Shown: piece after piece, positions 30,977-39,486 of the stretch
Layout of the letters: every line of letters begins with the position of its first letter
How positions within the stretch are numbered: the first letter of the stretch is position 1
Source: ASV31 sp965229765
GTDB taxonomy: Bacteria; Pseudomonadota; Alphaproteobacteria; Rhodobacterales; Rhodobacteraceae
Length of the DNA stretch: 64,000 bases
NCBI GenBank assembly: GCA_965229765.1
Contig: CBDDJT010000003.1
Coordinates: 372,001 to 436,000, forward strand
Reading direction: 5' to 3'
Notes under the pieces: generated by a model
Database searches by the model: none
What the model saw: only the letters and a program-made list of their open reading frames with translations
What the model was told of the DNA's origin: nothing
Position numbers and translations under genes: made by a program

Positions 30977-32098
30977 TCAGTCCTTGGGTATGCGCCGGGT
31001 GCCCTCGATGGACAGCCCGTAGCCTTCAAGCCCCACCACCTTTGGCGTGGGCGAATTGGTCAGCAGGATCAGCCGCGACAGGCCCAGCGACGACAGGATC
31101 TGCGCCCCCAGCCCGTATTGCCGCAGCGTCTGGGGAGAGGCGGCATCCTCGGTCACCAGCTTCATATGCGTGTCGCGCAAGAGCACCAGCGCCCCGCGCC
31201 CTTCCTCTGCGATCACCCGCATGGCGTTGCCGAACTCGCGCGACCGGCCCGGCCCGCCCAGCCCCGCCATGTCCAGCAGCGGATCCAGCGTGTGCATCCG
31301 CACCAGCACCGGCTCGGCCGAGCCGATGTCGCCCTTGATGAGGACGATATGCTCGGCCCCCTGCGTCTCGTCGCTGTAGATCCGCATGGTCCAGTCGCCG
31401 CCGAACTCGCTTTGCACGATGCGCTCCTCGGCCACGCGCACAAGGTTGTCGTGGCGCCGGCGATAGGCGATCAGGTCGCTGATCGTGCCGATCTTCAGCC
31501 CGTGCCGCTGGGCGAAGGCCACGAGGTCGGGCAGCCGCGCCATCTCGCCGTCGTCCTTCATGATCTCGCAGATCACGCCCGAGGCGTTCAGCCCCGCAAG
31601 CCGCGCCACGTCCACCGCCGCCTCGGTATGGCCCGCGCGCACCAGCACGCCGCCCTCGCGCGCGCGCAGCGGAAACACATGCCCCGGCGTCGCAATGTCG
31701 GACGCGCCACGCGTCGGGTCGATCGCCACCGCCACCGTGCGCGCCCGGTCCGCCGCCGAAATCCCCGTCGTCACCCCTTCGCGCGCCTCGATCGAAACGG
31801 TGAAGGCCGTTTCGTGCCGCGACGAGTTGTAGGACGCCATCAACGGCAGCCCCAGCGCGTCGATCCGCGGCCCCGGCAGCGCAAGACAGATCAGCCCCCG
31901 CCCGTGAATGGCCATGAAGTTGATCGCGTCCGGCGTCGCCATCTGCGCCGGAATCACCAGGTCGCCCTCGTTCTCGCGGTCCTCGTGGTCGACAAGGATG
32001 AACATGCGCCCGTTGCGCGCATCTTCGATGATGTCCTCGATCGAGGAAATCGCGTCGTGCCAGTCTTCCTCGACCGGTCCGGGCTGTTCGTATGTCAT
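30977..32098 (-). CDS. ribB: 3,4-dihydroxy-2-butanone 4-phosphate synthase with degenerate GTP cyclohydrolase II domain
   Basis: A 373-residue two-domain protein. The N-terminal part is an intact DHBP synthase that makes 3,4-dihydroxy-2-butanone 4-phosphate from ribulose 5-phosphate; its motifs are VDHEDRENEGDLVIPAQ, NFMAIHGRGLICLAL and DIATPGHVFPLRA. The C-terminal part aligns with GTP cyclohydrolase II but lacks the zinc Cys residues: where CLTGD...RCDCG is expected it has MHTLDPLLDMAGLGGPG then RSREFG. The later RQEGRG segment is also replaced. The cyclohydrolase II activity should therefore be absent, and a separate ribA is required elsewhere. The ATG complementary to 32096-32098 gives MTYEQPGPVEEDWHD. 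Confidence 0.9.
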   Translation of the reverse strand: MTYEQPGPVEEDWHDAISSIEDIIEDARNGRMFILVDHEDRENEGDLVIPAQMATPDAINFMAIHGRGLICLALPGPRIDALGLPLMASYNSSRHETAFTVSIEAREGVTTGISAADRARTVAVAIDPTRGASDIATPGHVFPLRAREGGVLVRAGHTEAAVDVARLAGLNASGVICEIMKDDGEMARLPDLVAFAQRHGLKIGTISDLIAYRRRHDNLVRVAEERIVQSEFGGDWTMRIYSDETQGAEHIVLIKGDIGSAEPVLVRMHTLDPLLDMAGLGGPGRSREFGNAMRVIAEEGRGALVLLRDTHMKLVTEDAASPQTLRQYGLGAQILSSLGLSRLILLTNSPTPKVVGLEGYGLSIEGTRRIPKD

Positions 32099-32160
32099 CG
32101 GAAGACCTCTTTGCCGTCGCGCGCCAGATAGCCCATGCCGCCGGGCTTGACCAGTGCCGG

Positions 32161-32317
32161 TCAGACCTTGCGCCGCGCCAGCCCGGCGCGGATGCAGTCG
32201 TTGAAGCGCGGCGCGAAGAAGGCGGCGAAGGCGCGCACCTCGGGGCGGCGCCACGGTGGGCTGCGACATCCCAAGCACCCGCGATGCCTTCTCCAGCGAA
32301 CGCGACGTGCAGAACAT
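32161..32317 (-). pseudogene. LysR-type regulator remnant (internally deleted)
   Basis: Read on the minus strand from 32317, the frame gives MFCTSRSLEKASRVLGMSQP followed by TVA, the helix-turn-helix of LysR regulators (LEKASRVLGMSQPTV). Then the frame shifts: in the next frame the text is PEVRAFAAFFAPRFNDCIRA, GLARRKV and stop, which looks like a LysR C terminus. The 157-base length is not a multiple of three. The whole ligand-binding domain is missing, so this is the scar of an internal deletion. It lies upstream of ribB and is not expected to be functional. Confidence 0.65.
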
Positions 32318-32460
32318 GATACTGCTTTCCCCCGGTATCTTCTGACAGCTGGCATCTGACGCACCGGAACATTTTCCAGCGTGCCGGGTGCAAAGCTTGA
32401 AAGCGCGGGCACGGCTGACGATGTGTGCCGGGCGGCCCACACCAGCGGACCCCTCGCGCC

Positions 32461-33417
32461 ATGCCCGATATCCTTCTTGTCCTTCTCGGCCTTGCCGCCC
32501 TCGTCGCGGGCGGAGAGCTGTTGCTGCGCGGCGCGGTGGGCCTCGCCACGCGGTTCGGCATCCCGCCGCTGGTGATCGGCCTTACGCTGGTAGGTTTCGG
32601 CACGTCCACGCCAGAGCTTGTGACCAGCCTTCAGGCGGCCTTTCTCGGGGCGCCCGGCATCGCGGTGGGCAACGTCGTCGGCAGCAATATCGGAAACATC
32701 CTGCTGATCCTCGGCATTGCCGCGCTGCTGCGCCCGGTGGCGGTGGACCCGGCTGCCTTCCGCCGCGACGGCGCGGTGCTGGTTGCCGCCACCCTTGCCG
32801 TCATCGCGCTGTCGCTGATGGGCACGCTCGGACGGCCCGGCGGCGCGGGGCTGGTGGTGGCGCTCTTGGCCTACGTGACGTTCACCGTGGTCTCCGAACG
32901 ACGCCGCCACAGCGCCGCCGCCGCGCTCTACGAGGCCGAGGCCGACATCGTCGCGCGCCCCGCGGGGTCACCCGCACGCCTTGCCCTGCTTGCGCTCGGC
33001 GGGCTGGCCGTCACAATCCTCGGCGCGCGGCTCTTGGTGGACGGCGCCATCGGGCTTGCCGCAACAGCCGGAGTATCCGACACCGTGATCGGCCTGACCG
33101 TGGTGGCCATCGGCACCTCGATGCCGGAACTCGTCACCTCGATCATCGCGGTGCGAAAGGGTCAGGGCGACGTGGCGTTCGGCAACATCGTCGGCAGCAA
33201 CATCTTCAACATCCTCGGCATCCTCGGGATCACCGCGATGGTCAGCCCGCTTGCCGTGCCGCCGCAGATCCTTGCCTTCGACATCTGGGCGATGCTGGCC
33301 GCGACCCTGGCGCTTGTTGTGTTTGCCCGCACGGGCTGGCGCGTGGGACGGCGCGAGGGCGCTGTTCTACTTGCCGCCTACGGCGGCTATCTGGCCGCCG
33401 TTCTGGCCCAGGCCTGA
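32461..33417 (+). CDS. Calcium/sodium antiporter (CaCA family, YrbG-like)
   Basis: A 318-residue inner-membrane exchanger with about ten helices. Two inverted alpha-repeats are clear: GLTLVGFGTSTPELVTSLQA near residues 42-61 followed by GNVVGSNIGNILLILG, and GLTVVAIGTSMPELVTSIIA followed by GNIVGSNIFNILGILG. The GTS.PELVTS and GN.VGSN.xNI motifs with their acidic residues bind the cation. It probably exchanges Ca for Na or H. The ATG at 32461 (MPDILLVLLGLAALVAGGEL) is chosen over an upstream in-frame ATG because it opens the first helix. Divergent from ribB and the LysR scar. Confidence 0.92.
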   Translation: MPDILLVLLGLAALVAGGELLLRGAVGLATRFGIPPLVIGLTLVGFGTSTPELVTSLQAAFLGAPGIAVGNVVGSNIGNILLILGIAALLRPVAVDPAAFRRDGAVLVAATLAVIALSLMGTLGRPGGAGLVVALLAYVTFTVVSERRRHSAAAALYEAEADIVARPAGSPARLALLALGGLAVTILGARLLVDGAIGLAATAGVSDTVIGLTVVAIGTSMPELVTSIIAVRKGQGDVAFGNIVGSNIFNILGILGITAMVSPLAVPPQILAFDIWAMLAATLALVVFARTGWRVGRREGAVLLAAYGGYLAAVLAQA

Positions 33418-33559
33418 CGCCAAACCGGGCGCCGCCAAAAAAATGTCCCCAACCCGAAAAAAAGAATGATCCGTTCCCGCCGCTCGTCCGAACACACACA
33501 CAGGAAATGCAAGACGCGGGATTTATCAATTGGACATCAAGTCGATCGAGATCAGCCGG

Positions 33560-33766
33560 TCACTTCTTGACGGCTTGGCGCGCATGGACGAGCAGGAACT
33601 TGAGGGCCTTACCAACGGCCTCCTTCTTGAGGTCGCCGAAGCTCCCGCGGCTTCGCCCGCAGGCCTTGCAGAAGACGACGGACGCGTCGGTGTGATCGTC
33701 CTCAACACTGAGGACGGTTCCTCTACACTCCTCGCACTCAAACGTAACTCGGACTAGGTCGGTCAA
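33560..33766 (-). CDS. Small zinc-ribbon protein
   Basis: A 68-residue protein starting at a TTG complementary to 33764-33766, with a strong AAGGAGG six bases upstream. It contains two CxxC knuckles, FECEECRGTV and VFCKACGRSRGSF, spaced as in a zinc ribbon, then a basic helix DLKKEAVGKALKFLLVHARQ. I know no named family. It may bind nucleic acid or protein. A palindrome (33802-33821) lies just upstream. The opposite strand also has an open frame over this gene, but it has only a TTG start without a ribosome-binding site and no recognisable motif. Confidence 0.7.
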   Translation of the reverse strand: MTDLVRVTFECEECRGTVLSVEDDHTDASVVFCKACGRSRGSFGDLKKEAVGKALKFLLVHARQAVKK

Positions 33767-33801
33767 CAGCAACCTCCTTGCCGGGGCGCCCTGCGCGCAA
33801 A

Positions 33802-33821
33802 CTGTCACATTTTATTGACAG
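33802..33821. promoter_or_regulatory. Palindrome upstream of the zinc-ribbon gene
   Basis: CTGTCA (33802-33807) and TGACAG (33816-33821) form a perfect inverted repeat with an 8-base AT-rich centre, 36 bases before the TTG start at 33766. The spacing resembles a site for a dimeric regulator (CRP/FNR size), but no regulator can be named. Confidence 0.5.
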
Positions 33822-34092
33822 CCGGCCTTGGGCTTATGTTGACACAATTAGTCAGTGCGCGCCTTGATGCAACGCAAAGCGGTCAACTTTGCGAAAACTA
33901 TCTTGTATCCGGGATGCCAGCGGCCTGCGGCCGCCTCGTTGCGGCGCGCAGGCCGAGGCCTTACCGGCGAAATTCACCCATGCCAGCCGCAAGCGCCACG
34001 CACCGCGCCGATCCAATGGCGCACGCTGCCTGCGCCGACGTCTTGCCGACGTTGCGCCGACGCGATGCCGCCAGCCCCGGGGGCCCGGCCCG
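33822..34092. other. Intergenic region upstream of the zinc-ribbon gene
   Basis: About 270 bases between the palindrome and the ribE stop. The first part is AT-rich (GTTGACACAATTAGTCAG near 33839-33856) and may hold the zinc-ribbon promoter. The rest is GC-rich with several inverted GGCCTGCGGCC-like stretches near 33920-33955. No gene is supported. Confidence 0.4.
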
Positions 34093-34701
34093 TCAGACCG
34101 CGTCGCACTCCTGCAAGCGCGCGACATAGCGGGCCAGCGTGTCGATTTCCAGGTTCACCAGGTCGCCCGCGCGGGTATCGCCCCAGGTCGTCACCTCCTG
34201 GGTATGCGGGATCAGGTTGACGCCGAATTCCGCGCCCTCGACCTCGTTCACCGTCAGCGAGGTACCGTTCAGCGCCACCGACCCCTTGGGCGCGATGAAG
34301 CGCGCCAGCGCGTCTGGCGCACGGAACCGGATGCGCGTGCTATCGCCCTCCGGCGTCACGGAAATCACCTCGGCCACGCCATCCACGTGCCCTGACACGA
34401 TGTGCCCGCCCAGCTCGTCGCCCACACGCAGCGCACGCTCCAGGTTCAGGCGGGTGCCGGGCGCCCATCCACCCTGCCGGATGTTGGTCTTCGATACCGT
34501 CTCGGCCGAGATGTCGACCATGAACCAAGGCTCGGGCGCATGTCCCGTGGCCACCACCGTCAGGCACACCCCGTCGCAAGAGATGGATGCCCCGATGTCG
34601 ATCCCGCCCACGTCATAGGTCGTCGCGATCCGCGCCCGCAGGTCGCCCCGCATCTCGGTCTCCAGCACCCTGCCGATATCCGTGACGATCCCGGTGAACA
34701 T
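34093..34701 (-). CDS. ribE: Riboflavin synthase, alpha subunit
   Basis: A 202-residue riboflavin synthase that turns two molecules of ribityllumazine into riboflavin. Two lumazine-binding repeats are visible: MFTGIVTDIGRVLETEMRGD with SISCDGVCLTVVATG, and GHIVSGHVDGVAEVISVTPE with GSVALNGTSLTVNEVEG. Length and start (ATG complementary to 34699-34701) are normal. It is separated from ribB by the LysR scar, the antiporter and the zinc-ribbon gene, and from ribD by the capsule genes, although all lie in one riboflavin neighbourhood. Confidence 0.95.
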   Translation of the reverse strand: MFTGIVTDIGRVLETEMRGDLRARIATTYDVGGIDIGASISCDGVCLTVVATGHAPEPWFMVDISAETVSKTNIRQGGWAPGTRLNLERALRVGDELGGHIVSGHVDGVAEVISVTPEGDSTRIRFRAPDALARFIAPKGSVALNGTSLTVNEVEGAEFGVNLIPHTQEVTTWGDTRAGDLVNLEIDTLARYVARLQECDAV

Positions 34702-34862
34702 CCGTCCCTCCTGCCTTTGCTCCGGACCTAGCCCCGTGCCACGCCAAGGGCAAGGGGCCAGGCGCGCCCAACTATCGCCGCATTTTCCTTGAAAACTGGG
34801 CGCTGGACAGGGGTAATCCGCCCGAAACGGCGGATGTTTCAGGGGTAGCCGAAAGGCAGGTC

Positions 34863-36143
34863 ATGGGCGACGTCAGGCGATTTCTGTTCCTGCAAGGGCC
34901 GCATGGGCCCTTCTTTCGCGACCTTGCCACGATGCTTCGCGCCGCCGGGGCCGAGGTCTCGCGCGTGGGATTCAACGCCGGCGATGCCGCCTTCTGGCCC
35001 TCTGACGCCAGCTTCATTCCCTACACAGGCGATCAGGCCGACTGGCCCGCCACCTTCCGGCGGCTTGCGGCCGAGCGCGCGATTACCGATATCGCGCTTT
35101 ACGGCGATACCCGTTCCATCCACGCGACGGCCGTCGCCGCCGCACGTGAACTGGGCCTGACGATCCATGTGTTCGAGGAAGGCTATCTGCGCCCCTACTG
35201 GGTCACCTACGAGCGTGACGGCTCGAACGGCAACTCGGCGCTCATGCAGATGACCGTCGAGGCGATGCGCCAGGCGCTGGCCGACGCCGATCCCGACATC
35301 GTCGAGGCGCCCGCCCATTGGGGCGACATGCGCCAGCACATCTTCTACGGCGCGATCTACCACGGCTTCCTGATGCTCGCGAACCGGCGATACAAGGGCT
35401 ACAAGGCCCACCGCACCCTGTCGGTGACAGAGGAATTCGCGCTCTATCTCAAGCGCTTGCTCTTGATGCCCCTGCACCGGCTGGACCGGCTTCAGGCCAC
35501 GTGGCGCATCACCCACGGCGGTTTTCCCTATCACCTTGCGCTCCTGCAACTGGAACACGACAGCAGTTTCCAGGAACACAGCCCCTTCGACAGCATGACG
35601 GACTTCGTCGAGATGGTGATCGACGGCTTCGCCAAAGGCGCGCCGGGCCACCATCACCTTGTGTTCAAGGCCCACCCGCTGGAAGACGGGCGCGTGCCGC
35701 TCCGTCGCGAGATCGGGCGCATCGCCGCCGACCGCGGCGTGGCAGAGCGTGTGCATTACGTACGCGGCGGCAAGCTGGCGCAGCTTCTCGACCACACCCG
35801 CAGCGCCGTCACCGTCAATTCCACCGCCGGCCAGCAGGTGCTCTGGCGCGGCCTGCCGCTCAAGGTGTTCGGCAGCGCCGTATATGCCAAGCCCGAGTTC
35901 GTCTCGACCCAGACGCTGGCCGAATTCTTCGCCCGCCCCACGCGCCCCGACAGCCGCGCCTACAAGGATTACCGCCAGTACCTGCTTGAAACCTCGCAGG
36001 TCGCCGGCGGATTCTACTCGGCGCGCGGACGGCGGCAGCTGCTGCGGCAAGTGGTCGACATGATGCTGGCCCCCGACGATCCATACGGGGCGCTGGCCAA
36101 GGGAACAGCGGCACCGCGGCAACAGTTGCGCGTGATCGGATAA
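34863..36143 (+). CDS. kpsS: Capsule polysaccharide biosynthesis protein, KpsS-like
   Basis: A 426-residue cytoplasmic glycosyltransferase-like protein of the capsule (KpsS) family. In group 2 capsule systems KpsS adds the first beta-linked Kdo to the lipid anchor. Family marks: FLFLQGPHGPFFRDLATMLR at the start, IHVFEEGYLRPYWVTYE, HHLVFKAHPLEDGRVPLR, and VTVNSTAGQQVLWRGLPLKV followed by VFGSAVY near the C terminus. The His and Glu in the EEGYLRP and KAHPLEDG segments are probably catalytic. It is the first of three capsule genes on the plus strand and divergent from ribE. Confidence 0.85.
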   Translation: MGDVRRFLFLQGPHGPFFRDLATMLRAAGAEVSRVGFNAGDAAFWPSDASFIPYTGDQADWPATFRRLAAERAITDIALYGDTRSIHATAVAAARELGLTIHVFEEGYLRPYWVTYERDGSNGNSALMQMTVEAMRQALADADPDIVEAPAHWGDMRQHIFYGAIYHGFLMLANRRYKGYKAHRTLSVTEEFALYLKRLLLMPLHRLDRLQATWRITHGGFPYHLALLQLEHDSSFQEHSPFDSMTDFVEMVIDGFAKGAPGHHHLVFKAHPLEDGRVPLRREIGRIAADRGVAERVHYVRGGKLAQLLDHTRSAVTVNSTAGQQVLWRGLPLKVFGSAVYAKPEFVSTQTLAEFFARPTRPDSRAYKDYRQYLLETSQVAGGFYSARGRRQLLRQVVDMMLAPDDPYGALAKGTAAPRQQLRVIG

Positions 36144-36237
36144 GGCGGCCTGAAACTCGGGACTGGCGTTTTTCGCCGGATTCCGATAGGTTGCGAAAAA
36201 AAGTTGAGGCAGAAACATAGGTCGAGGAGACCGGGCA

Positions 36238-37380
36238 GTGAAAATCACCACGTCGCGCTGGGCGAAGAGCGTCGCCCTATTCGTGCTTGTGGCGCTGGTC
36301 GCAAGCTGCGGTTTGCCGCGCTCGGGCCCCAACAAGCGCGAGATATTCGCCGGGTCGGTCCAGAAAGAGGGCGACGCCTTCATCATCACGGTCAACGACC
36401 GGGTGACGCGCGCCACCGCCGTGGAAGAGGCGCTGGGCTTTTCCGACGCTTTCCTGAACGCCAGCCGCCTCGGCTCGGACACCATCCGCCCCGGCGACAT
36501 CCTCAGCCTGCGCATCTACGAAAACGTGGATGACGGCCTGCTGTCCTCCGAGGGCGTGAACTTCTCGACGCTGGACACCGTGCAGGTGGACGGCGCGGGC
36601 TTCATCTTCGTGCCCTACGCCGGGCGCATCAAGGCCGCGGGCAACACGCCAGAGGCCATCCGCCGCATCATCACCGAGAAACTGGAAGACCAGACGCCCG
36701 ACCCGCAGGTCATGGTGGCGCGCTCGGCGGGTGACGGCGCGACCGTGTCGATCACCGGCGCCGGCGGACAGGGCGTGTTCCCCATCGAACGCGCAACCCG
36801 GACGCTGTCGGGCGTCATCGCGGCCGCCGGCGGCATCGCCGTGGACCCCGAAGTCGCCAAGATCAGCGTAATCCGCGGCAGCCACACGGGCACCATCTGG
36901 CTGGAAGACCTCTATCGCGACCCAAGGCTCGATATCGCGCTGCGCGACGGCGACCGCATCCTGATCGAGACCGACACCCGTGCCTTCATCGCGCTGGGGG
37001 CCACCGGCAGCCAGAACCGTGTCGTGTTCGACAGCCGCGTCATCACCGCGCTCGAGGCGATCGCCCGCGTCGGCGGCCTGAATTCGAACACGGCCGATCC
37101 CACCGGCGTCTTCGTCTTCCGCAACGAGCCAGAGTCAATCGCAAACCAGGTGCTGGCGCGCGGTGATCTCGTCGGCGCCCAGCGCATGGTCTACGTGCTG
37201 GACCTGACCCAGCCCAACGGCGTCTTCCTCGCCCGCGATTTCGTCATCCGCGACGGCGACACCGTCTACGTGACAGAGGCCCCATTCGTGCAGTGGAACA
37301 AGACCGTCTCGGCCCTGTCCGGCACGCTCGGCACCGCGGCCTCGCTGGCCAGCACGGCGAACTCTCTGGCGGGCAACTAG
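36238..37380 (+). CDS. Polysaccharide export outer-membrane lipoprotein (Wza/KpsD-like)
   Basis: A 380-residue lipoprotein. The N terminus is a lipoprotein signal with lipobox LVASC (Cys22). A poly-export domain follows (RPGDILSLRIYENVDDGLLS, VDGAGFIFVPYAGRIKAAGN), and then SLBB-type repeats (TVSITGAGGQGVFPIERATR; FIALGATGSQNRVVFDSRVI). It should form the outer-membrane channel for capsule. A GTG at 36238, preceded by GAGGAGA, is chosen as start because the lipobox lies at the right distance. It sits between the kpsS- and kpsC-like genes, so a single capsule unit is likely. Confidence 0.88.
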   Translation: MKITTSRWAKSVALFVLVALVASCGLPRSGPNKREIFAGSVQKEGDAFIITVNDRVTRATAVEEALGFSDAFLNASRLGSDTIRPGDILSLRIYENVDDGLLSSEGVNFSTLDTVQVDGAGFIFVPYAGRIKAAGNTPEAIRRIITEKLEDQTPDPQVMVARSAGDGATVSITGAGGQGVFPIERATRTLSGVIAAAGGIAVDPEVAKISVIRGSHTGTIWLEDLYRDPRLDIALRDGDRILIETDTRAFIALGATGSQNRVVFDSRVITALEAIARVGGLNSNTADPTGVFVFRNEPESIANQVLARGDLVGAQRMVYVLDLTQPNGVFLARDFVIRDGDTVYVTEAPFVQWNKTVSALSGTLGTAASLASTANSLAGN

Positions 37381-37387
37381 GCCCGCC

Positions 37388-39412
37388 ATGACGCCGGGCG
37401 ATACGGCGCAGGCCGATGCCCGGCGGTCGCTTTACGTCTACAACGGCGGCTTCCTGACCCAGCGCCGGGTGCGCCGCATCCTGCACCTTGCCGGATGGGA
37501 CATCCGCCTTGGCCTGCCCGGCCCCGGCGCCACCGTCGGCGTCTGGGGCCACAGCCCCACCGCCCACCGGGGCGAAAGCGTCGCCCACCGCCGGGGCGCG
37601 CCGCTTCTGCGGATCGAGGACGCCTTTCTGCGCTCGCTCCGCCCCGGCCGCGCGGGCAGCCCGCCCCTTGGCCTCGCCCTCGACACCATGGGCGCGCATT
37701 ACGACGCCAGCACGCCCTCCGACCTCGAAACGCTTCTGGCCACCCACCCGCTGGACGACACGCCGCTTCTGGACCGCGCCCGTGCCGCCATCGCCACGCT
37801 GCGCGCGGAAGAGCTGTCGAAATACACCGCCTTCGACCCCGCCCTGCCGGTGCCCGACGCACCCTATGTGCTGGTCATCGACCAGACCCGCGGTGACGCC
37901 TCGATCACCCGAAGCGGCGCCGGGCCCGACACCTTCGCCCGGATGCTGGGCGATGCGATGACCGATCACGGCGGCCTGCCCGTCCTGATAAAGACCCATC
38001 CCGAAACCCAGGGCGGACACCGCCCCGGCCACTACGGCCCCGATCAGGCCAGCGCGCAGGTCCGCCTTGTCACAGATCCCGTCAGCCCCTGGCAACTGCT
38101 GGAAGGCGCCGTCGCCGTCTACACCGTCAGTTCACAACTGGGGTTCGAGGCGATCCTGTGCGGCCACCGCCCCCGCGTCTACGGCACGCCCTTCTACGCC
38201 GGCTGGAACCTGACGACCGACGACATCACGCTGCACCGCCGTTGCCGCCGCCTGACCCCCGCCCAGCTTTTCGCCGCCGCGATGATCCTTTATCCCATCT
38301 GGTACGACCCCTGCCGCGACCGGCTGTGCCAGCTCGAAGACGCCATCGCCCAGCTTGCCGCCGAAACCCGTGCCTGGCGCGAGGACCGGCACGGATACGT
38401 CGCCGCCGGCATGCGGATGTGGAAACGCGGCGCGCTGCAAAGGTTCTACGGCACCGAGCGCCCCCTGCGCTTTGCCGCCGATCCCGCCATCGCCGCCGCC
38501 AAGGCCGACACCAGCGGCCGCCGCGCGATGGTCTGGGCGGGCAAGGCAGGCAACGCCGAGGGCATCCTGCGGGTCGAGGACGGCTTTCTGCGGTCGCGCG
38601 GGCTTGGCGCCAGCCTGATCCCGCCGCTCTCGCTCGTCGCCGACGATCTCGGCATCTACTACGATCCCACCCGTGATAGCCGGCTGGAACGTCTGATCGC
38701 CGCGGCCGCCCGGACCACCGCACCGCGGCCACGGGCCGAACGCCTGATCGCCGACCTGATCCGCCTTGGCGTCACCAAATACAACCTCGCGGGCCAGCCC
38801 CTGCCCGACCTGCCCCCGGGCCACCGCATCCTCGTGCCCGGCCAGGTCGAGGATGACGCCTCGATCCGCACCGGCTGCGACGCGGTCGCCACCAACCTTG
38901 GCCTGCTTCAAGCCACCCGCGCCGCCAATCCCGACGCGGTGATCCTCTACAAGCCACACCCCGACGTCGAGGCCGGCCTGCGCAGCGGCGCCATCCCCGA
39001 GGCAGAGGCCCGCACGCTGGCAGATGCCGTGCTGACCCGCGCCGATCCCGTCGCGCTTTTGGCACAGGTGCAGGAGGTCTGGACGATGACCTCGCTTCTG
39101 GGGTTCGAGGCGCTCTTGCGCGGGGTGCCCGTCACCTGCCTCGGCACGCCCTTCTATGCCGGCTGGGGCCTGACCACCGACCTTGGCCGCGTGCCCGCCC
39201 GGCGGCAGGCGCGCCCCGGCCTGCCCGCGCTGGTCGAGGCCGCGCTGATCGACTACCCGCGCTACCGCGATCCTGTCACCGGCCTGCCCTGCCCCATCGA
39301 GGTCGCCATCGACCGGCTCGCCACCGGCGCCATCCCGGCGCCGGGCCCCGCGAACCGGGCGCTGTCGAAACTCCAGGGCCTTTTCGCCAGCCAGTCCTGG
39401 CTCTGGCGCTGA
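37388..39412 (+). CDS. kpsC: Capsule polysaccharide biosynthesis protein, KpsC-like
   Basis: A 674-residue protein with two homologous halves, as in KpsC, which extends the beta-Kdo linker of capsule lipid anchors. Each half has RIEDAFLRSL / RVEDGFLRSR type motifs, a LIKTHPE or LYKPHPD segment, and the signature GTPFYAGW at residues 266-273 and 586-593. The two halves are diverged, as expected for two Kdo transferase activities. It starts eight bases after the export lipoprotein stop. It completes a three-gene capsule set; the ABC exporter genes (KpsM/KpsT) are not in the window. Confidence 0.88.
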   Translation: MTPGDTAQADARRSLYVYNGGFLTQRRVRRILHLAGWDIRLGLPGPGATVGVWGHSPTAHRGESVAHRRGAPLLRIEDAFLRSLRPGRAGSPPLGLALDTMGAHYDASTPSDLETLLATHPLDDTPLLDRARAAIATLRAEELSKYTAFDPALPVPDAPYVLVIDQTRGDASITRSGAGPDTFARMLGDAMTDHGGLPVLIKTHPETQGGHRPGHYGPDQASAQVRLVTDPVSPWQLLEGAVAVYTVSSQLGFEAILCGHRPRVYGTPFYAGWNLTTDDITLHRRCRRLTPAQLFAAAMILYPIWYDPCRDRLCQLEDAIAQLAAETRAWREDRHGYVAAGMRMWKRGALQRFYGTERPLRFAADPAIAAAKADTSGRRAMVWAGKAGNAEGILRVEDGFLRSRGLGASLIPPLSLVADDLGIYYDPTRDSRLERLIAAAARTTAPRPRAERLIADLIRLGVTKYNLAGQPLPDLPPGHRILVPGQVEDDASIRTGCDAVATNLGLLQATRAANPDAVILYKPHPDVEAGLRSGAIPEAEARTLADAVLTRADPVALLAQVQEVWTMTSLLGFEALLRGVPVTCLGTPFYAGWGLTTDLGRVPARRQARPGLPALVEAALIDYPRYRDPVTGLPCPIEVAIDRLATGAIPAPGPANRALSKLQGLFASQSWLWR

Positions 39413-39486
39413 CGCTGACGCTGACCGGGGCGCCTGCGGCGGCCGTTCCGGGCGGGGCACACCGCTCACCCCATGCCGGGCCCGAC

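Noticed and set aside
32099..32460. FMN riboswitch before ribB
   Set aside because: The conserved RFN blocks (AGGGC...CCGAC type) are not present; the space holds the LysR scar instead.
33530..33757. Plus-strand 75-residue open frame over the zinc-ribbon gene
   Set aside because: It starts only at TTG without a ribosome-binding site and shows no motif, whereas the minus strand has two CxxC knuckles and AAGGAGG.
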